From positions 1 through 64,000 of the forward strand of contig JAAHGF010000022.1 in NCBI GenBank assembly GCA_010672585.1: a stretch of DNA of 64,000 bases. The letters run 5' to 3'. The position numbers and the translations under genes are program-made. The notes beneath the pieces are model-generated. The model was not told the DNA's origin and did not search any database. It worked only from the letters and a program-made list of their open reading frames with translations. The stretch comes from Okeania sp. SIO1I7. Its GTDB lineage: Bacteria > Cyanobacteriota > Cyanobacteriia > Cyanobacteriales > Microcoleaceae. This document shows positions 58,780 through 64,000 of this stretch, piece by piece. Numbering within the stretch: the first letter of the stretch is position 1; every line of letters begins with the position of its first letter.

Positions 58780-58801
58780 GTATCACAGATTCTTAACTAG
58801 G

Positions 58802-60034
58802 TAACAAATCAAATAAACTGAGTTGCACCCCCGTCAGACCATCTCCACAAGCTTTTTCTTTAACCGTTTGCCCCACGGCAATTAAACCTCACCCACCCCT
58901 CTTGCTCCCCTCCCGGGAGGGGATGGGGGTGGGTGCAGCAGCTATATCACGATTTATTTGATATCCACAACTGCTGCAATTATGTTTTCTATCAGAAAGT
59001 TTTTTCTTATTAATATGCCCACATTGAGGACACTCTTGAGATGTGTAATTCTTGTCAACTTTTCCATAATACTTACCTCTTTTCCAGCATATATAAGGAA
59101 GTATTTCATTGATAAATTGACCGATACCACTGTCTAAAGATTGTTTTCTAACAATACCTTTAGACCAAGACTTAAAGTTAATATCTTCAACGAAAATATT
59201 ATCAGCTAAATCACAAATTTGATGAGCTAATTTAAAATGCCAGTCACGTCTAACATTAGCTATTTTTTCATATAATCTAGCTATTTTATTCTGGAGTTTT
59301 AACCAATTATTTGACCTACTTTTTTTATTCTTAAGCTTCCTTTGCAGCAATTTAAGCTCGCGTAGTTGACCTAATAATAACTTAGGAGATTTGACTAACT
59401 TCCCTGTTGAAGTAGCAATAAAAGATTCTATTCCTGCATCTACACCTAATGATACTTTTCCTATTGGATTATCTGGTACTAACTCAGATGAAGTAAAAGT
59501 AATCATCAAATAATAACCAGTTACTTTTTTAACTATTCTAGCTTGTTTAGCTTGAAAAAAATCTGGATATAGTCTACTTTGTCTAATCTTAACCCATCCT
59601 AATTGAGGCAACTTGACTTTACCGCAACCTAAACAATTTTTCAGCATTGTAGGAAAAACAAAGCTTCTCAACTTTTTCTTAAATCTAGGGAAGCCTTTAC
59701 CCAAACTTTTCATTTCAGAAAATGCTCTATCTAAAGTCTTTAAAGTTTGTTGTAAAACTTGGGCATTAATTGACTTTAATCTAGGATTAGTTTTCTTAGC
59801 TATTGTTAGGCTTTTAGCTTGATGATTGTAATTAGGATAAGGAGTATCAGCAGGGATAATATATTCAGAAATAATTGAGCAACTATTAATTGCTGCTTTC
59901 CTTGAACTTAACCAATCTTTACGCTCTCTCAAAGCATAATTGTACACACTTTTACAAACATCAAGAATCTGATTAATTTCCATTTCTTGTTGTTTGCTTG
60001 GCTTAAGTTTGTACTGGTAAGTTAAAGTAATCAT
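58802..60034 (-). pseudogene. tnpB: Zinc-finger TnpB with C-terminus split by a palindromic repeat
   Basis: The open frame (58889-60034, 381 residues) has RuvC Asp199 (LGVDAGIES), Glu283 (FVEDINFKSW), zinc finger CPQCGH...CSSCG (335-356) and Asp363 (NRDIAAA). Then a CCCACCCC...GGGGTGGG palindrome adds PTPIPSREGSKRGG and a TGA. After it a TnpB-like C-terminus resumes in frame on the same strand (AVGQTVKEKACGDGLTGVQL, SLFDLLPS, stop at 58802 region). All catalytic residues are present, so activity is not excluded. No tnpA is nearby. Confidence 0.8.
58889..58938. repeat. CCCACCCC/GGGGTGGG palindromic repeat inside tnpB
   Basis: ACCCACCCCTCTTGCTCCCC and its near-inverted partner around CCCGGG make a long hairpin. 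The same repeat type occurs at about 6736, 17370, 30231, 34884 and 52390. Confidence 0.8.
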
Positions 60035-60267
60035 TATTGCTTGCTGTTAAATTATTTCAGAATTTGTTACAATTACACAAAAAAAAATGTGCGCGCATAC
60101 TGCTCAATTAATTTGCTGGTTGAAATCCATCTCACCGCTAAATCATAGATTATAGCGGGAGTCCTCTTTCAACATTTTATGATAGATATTTTCAACAGTA
60201 ATACCACAAACAATGTAAAATCACTCTGTTGCCAAGTTTCCAATCAACCTAATAATCTAAACTATCC

Positions 60268-61626
60268 ATGAGTACCCGTGTTATCCTTGTGCGCCATGGC
60301 CAAAGCACCTACAATATTGAACGTCGAATTCAAGGCCGTCTTGATGTCTCAATTCTCACAGACATAGGCATAAATGCTGCCCGTCAGGTAGGTGACGCTC
60401 TCAAAAGTCTAAAGTTTGATGCTATTTACGCCAGTCCTCTCCAAAGGGCCAAACAAACAGCAGAAATTATCCACTCCTGTTTAAGTTCACCCCCCCCATT
60501 ACAAACTAAAGAAAACTTAAGGGAAGTAGATTTACCTTTATGGGAAGGAATGTTGCGCCAAGAAGTCAAGGATAAATTTGGAGAAGATTATCGTATTTGG
60601 AGTCAACTTCCCCATGAATTTTATATGGAAGTCTCAACACCAGAGGGGCAAATTAAGCATTTTCCTGTTCTATCTTTGTTTGAACAAGCTAAACAATTTT
60701 GGCAAGAAACTTTGAGTCAAAATATTGATAAAACTATTTTGGTTGTCGCTCATAATGGGATTAATCGATGTCTTATCGCTACAGCTTTAGAAATACAACC
60801 ATCTTTTTATCAATCCATTCAACAGTCTAATTGTGGTATTAGCATTCTCAACTTTACTCCTCCCTATCCCTCTTTCTCTGGGGAAGATAAATCTGGAGGT
60901 TCTGTTCAGTTAGAATCTATGAATCTTACTACTCATGTTGGTGAGAAATTCCCTAAACCTAGAGAGAAACATCAAGGTCCTCGATTGTTATTGGTACGCC
61001 ACGGTGAGACGAACTGGAACCGAGATGGGAAATTTCAGGGACAAATTGATGTACCACTCAATGATAATGGTCGAAAGCAAGGTAGCCAAGCGGCTGAATT
61101 TCTCAAAGATGTACATCTAGATTTTGCTGTGAGTAGTTCTATGTTACGTCCCAAGGAAACGGCAGAGATTATTTTGCAGCACCATCCAGATGTGGAGTTA
61201 CAGTTAGATGATGGTTTATGGGAAATTAGTCACGGTCTCTGGGAAGGAAAATTTGAATCTGAAATTGAATCTGGTTTTCCTGGTTTATTGAAGCAGTGGA
61301 AAGAATTTCCAGAAACGGTACAAATGCCAGAAGGTGAAAATTTACAGCAGGTTTGGCAACGAGCAATGATTGCTTGGCAAAAAATTATTCGGTCAGTTTC
61401 TGGTGTTGGTATTGTCGTTGCCCATGATGCGATTAATAAGGCAATTCTTTGTCAATTATTTGGTCTGGAACCTAAACATTTCTGGAATTTTAAGCAGGGC
61501 AATGGGGCAGTTAGCGTAATTGATTATCCTCAAGGGCCAGATGGACAACCTGTTTTAGAGGCCATGAATATTACTTCTCATTTATCTGGAGGTATTTTAG
61601 ATAAGACTGCCGCCGGGGCGTTGTAG
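60268..61626 (+). CDS. Two-domain histidine phosphatase (phosphoglycerate mutase-like)
   Basis: 452 residues with two RHG domains: the first begins ILVRHGQSTYN (about 5-15), the second LLVRHGETNWN (about 242-252). Later catalytic histidines are in VAHNGINR (about 166) and VAHDAINK. Cyanobacteria have such tandem enzymes; one relative is a phosphoserine phosphatase (Synechocystis Slr1124), so serine biosynthesis is a plausible role. A lone gene, followed by GCAGAAGGCAGAAGG repeats and a tandem array. Confidence 0.85.
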   Translation: MSTRVILVRHGQSTYNIERRIQGRLDVSILTDIGINAARQVGDALKSLKFDAIYASPLQRAKQTAEIIHSCLSSPPPLQTKENLREVDLPLWEGMLRQEVKDKFGEDYRIWSQLPHEFYMEVSTPEGQIKHFPVLSLFEQAKQFWQETLSQNIDKTILVVAHNGINRCLIATALEIQPSFYQSIQQSNCGISILNFTPPYPSFSGEDKSGGSVQLESMNLTTHVGEKFPKPREKHQGPRLLLVRHGETNWNRDGKFQGQIDVPLNDNGRKQGSQAAEFLKDVHLDFAVSSSMLRPKETAEIILQHHPDVELQLDDGLWEISHGLWEGKFESEIESGFPGLLKQWKEFPETVQMPEGENLQQVWQRAMIAWQKIIRSVSGVGIVVAHDAINKAILCQLFGLEPKHFWNFKQGNGAVSVIDYPQGPDGQPVLEAMNITSHLSGGILDKTAAGAL

Positions 61627-61671
61627 GGAAAGGCAGAAGGCAGAAGGCAGAAGGCAGAAGGCAGAAGGTAA

Positions 61672-62645
61672 TCATATTTTTTCATCGGACTTACCCTAAG
61701 ACTGTATCTTTGAGATTTTGGGTAAAAACTATAGCGCCATATTATTTCTCTCTATCTGGAGAAGGCAAAAGAAAACTTTGTCTATCAGAAGGCAAATTTT
61801 CACGCTATAGAGGATAGATGAAAATAATTTAATATTTGTCCGGCACTGGAAGGCGATCGCCTTTTTTGATTGGACTTTCTCAGAAATTATTCTGAGATTT
61901 TGAGCTAAAACTATAGTGCTATATTATTTCTCTCTATCTGGAGAAGGCAAAAGAAAACTTTGTCTATCAGAAGGCAAATTTTCACGCTATGGAGGATAGA
62001 TGAAAATAATTTAATATTTGTCCTGCACTGGAGGGCGATCGCTTTTTTTCATCGGACTATATTTGTCAGATTTTAAGCCAAAACTATAGCGCCATAATAT
62101 TTTTCTCTATCTGGAGAAGGCAAAAGAAAACTTTGTCTATCCTCAGCAAATTTCCACGCTATGGAGGATAGATGAAAATAATTTAATATTTGTCCTGCAC
62201 TGGAGGGCGATCGCTTTTTTTCATCGGACTATATTTGTCAGATTTTAAGCTAAAACTATAGCGCCATACTATTTTTCTCTATCTGGAGAAGGCAAAAGAA
62301 AACTTTGTCTATCCTCAGCAAATTTCCACGCTATGGAGGATAGATGAAAATAATTCAATATTTACCTGGCACTGGAGGGCGATCACCTTTTTTGATTGGA
62401 CTTCCTCAGAATAATTTCTCAGATTTTGAGCCAAAACTATAGCGCCATACTATTTTTCTCTATTTGGGAGAAGGTAAAAGAAAATTTTGTCTATCCTCAG
62501 CAAATTTCCACGCTATGGAAGATAGATGAAAATAATTTAATATTTCCCCGACATTGGAAGGCGATCGCCTTTTTTCATCAGACTTTCTGAGAATATATTT
62601 CTAAGATTTAGAGCCAAAACTATAGCGCCATACTATTTAGTCAAA
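61672..62645. repeat. Tandem array of five to six ~172-183-bp units upstream of a dihydroorotase-like gene
   Basis: AAAACTATAG anchors begin at 61725, 61907, 62080, 62252, 62433 and 62616 (periods 182, 173, 172, 181, 183). Each unit holds TATCTGGAGAAGGCAAAAG, TTTGTCTATC, CACGCTATGGAGGATAGATG (with single-base changes), and near its end a GGCGATCGC (HIP1-like) site followed by TTTTTTCATCGGACT-like sequence. The last unit is incomplete. No protein-coding frame spans the units. Confidence 0.9.
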
Positions 62646-62735
62646 GGAAAACCTCTTGTAGATTCTTTTAATCACTCTTATGATTCAAAAACATTCTTTT
62701 TTCACCCTTGCTAAAGCACCTACCAGCTTCCTCAG

Positions 62736-64000
62736 ATGAACAGCAAATTATTTCAACAAATCCGAATATTAGACCCAGTTTCCAATACAGACACAATTGC
62801 TGATGTATTAATCATCGATAGTAAAATCGCAGCGGTTGAGACACAAATTTCTGAATTCCCCACCAAAACAGAAATTCAAAATTCCCACGGACTAATTTTA
62901 GGCCCTGGTTTAGTAGACTTATATTCTCATAGTGGCGAACCAGGGTTTGAGGAACGAGAAACTATAGAGTCTTTAATTCAAGCTGCTACAGCAGGGGGTT
63001 TTACTAGATTAGCTATTTTGCCCGATACTTTTCCACCTGTAGATAATCCTGCTGGTTTGGCCAGGTTGCAAAATTTAGCCAAAAATTATGCTCCTACTCC
63101 CATCTTTTATTATTGGGGTGCTATTACCCAAGGTTTACAAGGCGAACAAATGACCGAGTTGGGAGAATTAGCAGCAACAGGAGTTGTGGGGTTTGCGGAT
63201 GGTTTGCCTCTACAAAATCTTGGTTTGTTACGACGAGTCTTGGAATATCTCAAACCTCTGAATAAACCTCTAGCTTTATGTTGCAATAATTCTAGGTTGG
63301 CGGGTAAAGGTGTAATGCGAGAAGGATATGATTCTATTCGCTTGGGTTTGCCTGGTGTTCCGACAATGGCTGAAACTTCTGCTTTAGCTGCTGTATTGGA
63401 ATTGGTAGATGCTATTGGAACTCCTGTCCATATTATGCGGGTTTCCACTGCTCGAAGTGTGGAATTGATTAGAGTAGCTAAAAGTAGGGGTTTGCCTATT
63501 ACTGCTAGTACAACTTGGATGCACCTATTATTAGATACTCAAGCTATTGACGGAAAGTATACTTTAAATTCTCCCTTCCTTCCCTACGATCCAAATTTAC
63601 GTTTAGACCCTCCTTTGGGAAATATTAGCGATCGCTTGGCTTTGATTGAGGGTATTAAGGATGGAGTTTTGGATGTTGTTGCTATTGACCATACTCCCTA
63701 CAGTTATGAAGAAAAAACTGTAGCTTTTTCTGAAGCACCCACAGGAGCTATAGGACTAGAGATAGCATTACCTTTATTATGGCAAAATCTGGTAGAAACA
63801 CAAGAATTATCAGCAATGGATTTATGGAGAGTTTTGAGTACCAACCCGGCAAAATGTTTAGGAGTAAATTTAGGAGCTATTGTTCCTAACAAAGCAGCAG
63901 ATGTGACTCTATTTGCCCCTCAAAAAACTTGGCAAGTAGATAGACAAACTTTAAAATCTCGTTCCACTAATACCCCCTGGTTAGAGAAACAAATTGTAGG
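62736..64000 (+). CDS. pyrC: Dihydroorotase-like amidohydrolase (partial, runs off the window)
   Basis: 421 residues to the window edge with no stop. The amidohydrolase fold is clear: GLILGPGLVDLYSHSGEPG, ILPDTFPPVDNPAGL, HIMRVSTARSVEL, ITASTTWMHLLL, LRLDPPLG and AIDHTPYSYEEK. But catalytic dihydroorotases have DxHxH (HVHLREPG), whereas here the first His is Tyr and the substrate Arg is Gly (YSHSGEPG), and the usual HVSTA is RVSTA. So metal-binding residues are missing and pyrimidine-ring activity is doubtful; it may be a structural PyrC' homologue or a divergent enzyme. I recall this variant as common in cyanobacteria. Confidence 0.8.
   Translation, partial: MNSKLFQQIRILDPVSNTDTIADVLIIDSKIAAVETQISEFPTKTEIQNSHGLILGPGLVDLYSHSGEPGFEERETIESLIQAATAGGFTRLAILPDTFPPVDNPAGLARLQNLAKNYAPTPIFYYWGAITQGLQGEQMTELGELAATGVVGFADGLPLQNLGLLRRVLEYLKPLNKPLALCCNNSRLAGKGVMREGYDSIRLGLPGVPTMAETSALAAVLELVDAIGTPVHIMRVSTARSVELIRVAKSRGLPITASTTWMHLLLDTQAIDGKYTLNSPFLPYDPNLRLDPPLGNISDRLALIEGIKDGVLDVVAIDHTPYSYEEKTVAFSEAPTGAIGLEIALPLLWQNLVETQELSAMDLWRVLSTNPAKCLGVNLGAIVPNKAADVTLFAPQKTWQVDRQTLKSRSTNTPWLEKQIV

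Noticed and set aside
61672-62645. CRISPR array
   Set aside because: Units are ~175 bases and similar along their whole length; there are no short repeats with unique spacers and no cas genes.

Overview
The window comes from a diazotrophic cyanobacterium. The evidence is a cyanobacterial-type nif cluster (nifB-S-U-H-D-K-EN-X-DUF269-W-hesA-hesB-fdxH, with a divergent nifP-Z-T arm), the cyanobacterial nif activator CnfR/PatB, cyanobacteria-typical families (DUF2949, Asr1405/Asl0597, kinase-AAA-GAF-cyclase giants), GCGATCGC (HIP1-type) octamers, low GC, and large repeat-filled intergenic spaces. I see no nifD/nifH excision element and no heterocyst genes, so a non-heterocystous (Oscillatoriales-like) strain is my best guess; genus cannot be fixed by eye.

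Layout. 0-10 kb (minus strand): cnfR, a zinc-finger-less TnpB, the N-terminal half of an IS630-type transposase, a tnpB 3' remnant, fdxB, then a PAS histidine kinase. 10-17 kb (plus): a DUF917 protein and a 1766-residue kinase/ATPase/GAF/nucleotide-cyclase protein. 17-24 kb (minus): a molybdenum block with a fused ModB-ModC transporter and two tandem amino-acid-kinase-fold proteins that look like the alpha and beta subunits of the molybdenum storage protein (MosA/MosB), then a methyltransferase. 24-29 kb (plus): small orphan proteins, a Tat-exported multicopper oxidase and a DNRLRE-domain protein. 29-48 kb (minus): modA and the main nif operon(s), with a natural NifE-NifN fusion and a dead PD-(D/E)XK gene between nifK and nifEN. 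49-52 kb (plus): nifP, an Asr1405/Asl0597 gene, DUF2949, nifZ, nifT and a clear terminator. 53-64 kb: EamA transporter, a VapB/VapC pair with a nonsense-mutated toxin, a duplicated membrane protein, a CPBP protease, a second (repeat-disrupted) TnpB, a two-domain histidine phosphatase, a roughly 1-kb tandem repeat array and the 5' part of a dihydroorotase-like gene.

How the genes fit together: CnfR senses low oxygen and activates nif genes; NifB/NifEN/NifX make FeMo-co; NifS/NifU/NifP supply Fe-S and cysteine; NifHDK is the enzyme; FdxH and FdxB are likely electron carriers; ModA + ModBC import molybdate and MosA/MosB may store it. The window therefore links nitrogenase with molybdenum import and storage.

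The two observations I consider most novel are: (1) a mirror-image cis-regulatory module between nifB and nifP, in which two ~75-bp blocks and further GAGTAC words have nearly the same sequence and spacing in opposite orientation, each pointing at its own gene; and (2) the MosA/MosB-like pair beside modBC in a nif neighbourhood of a cyanobacterium. The intergenic DNA is packed with several MITE-like families, including one nested insertion, and several genes end inside or right at such repeats. No rRNA, tRNA or CRISPR array was seen.
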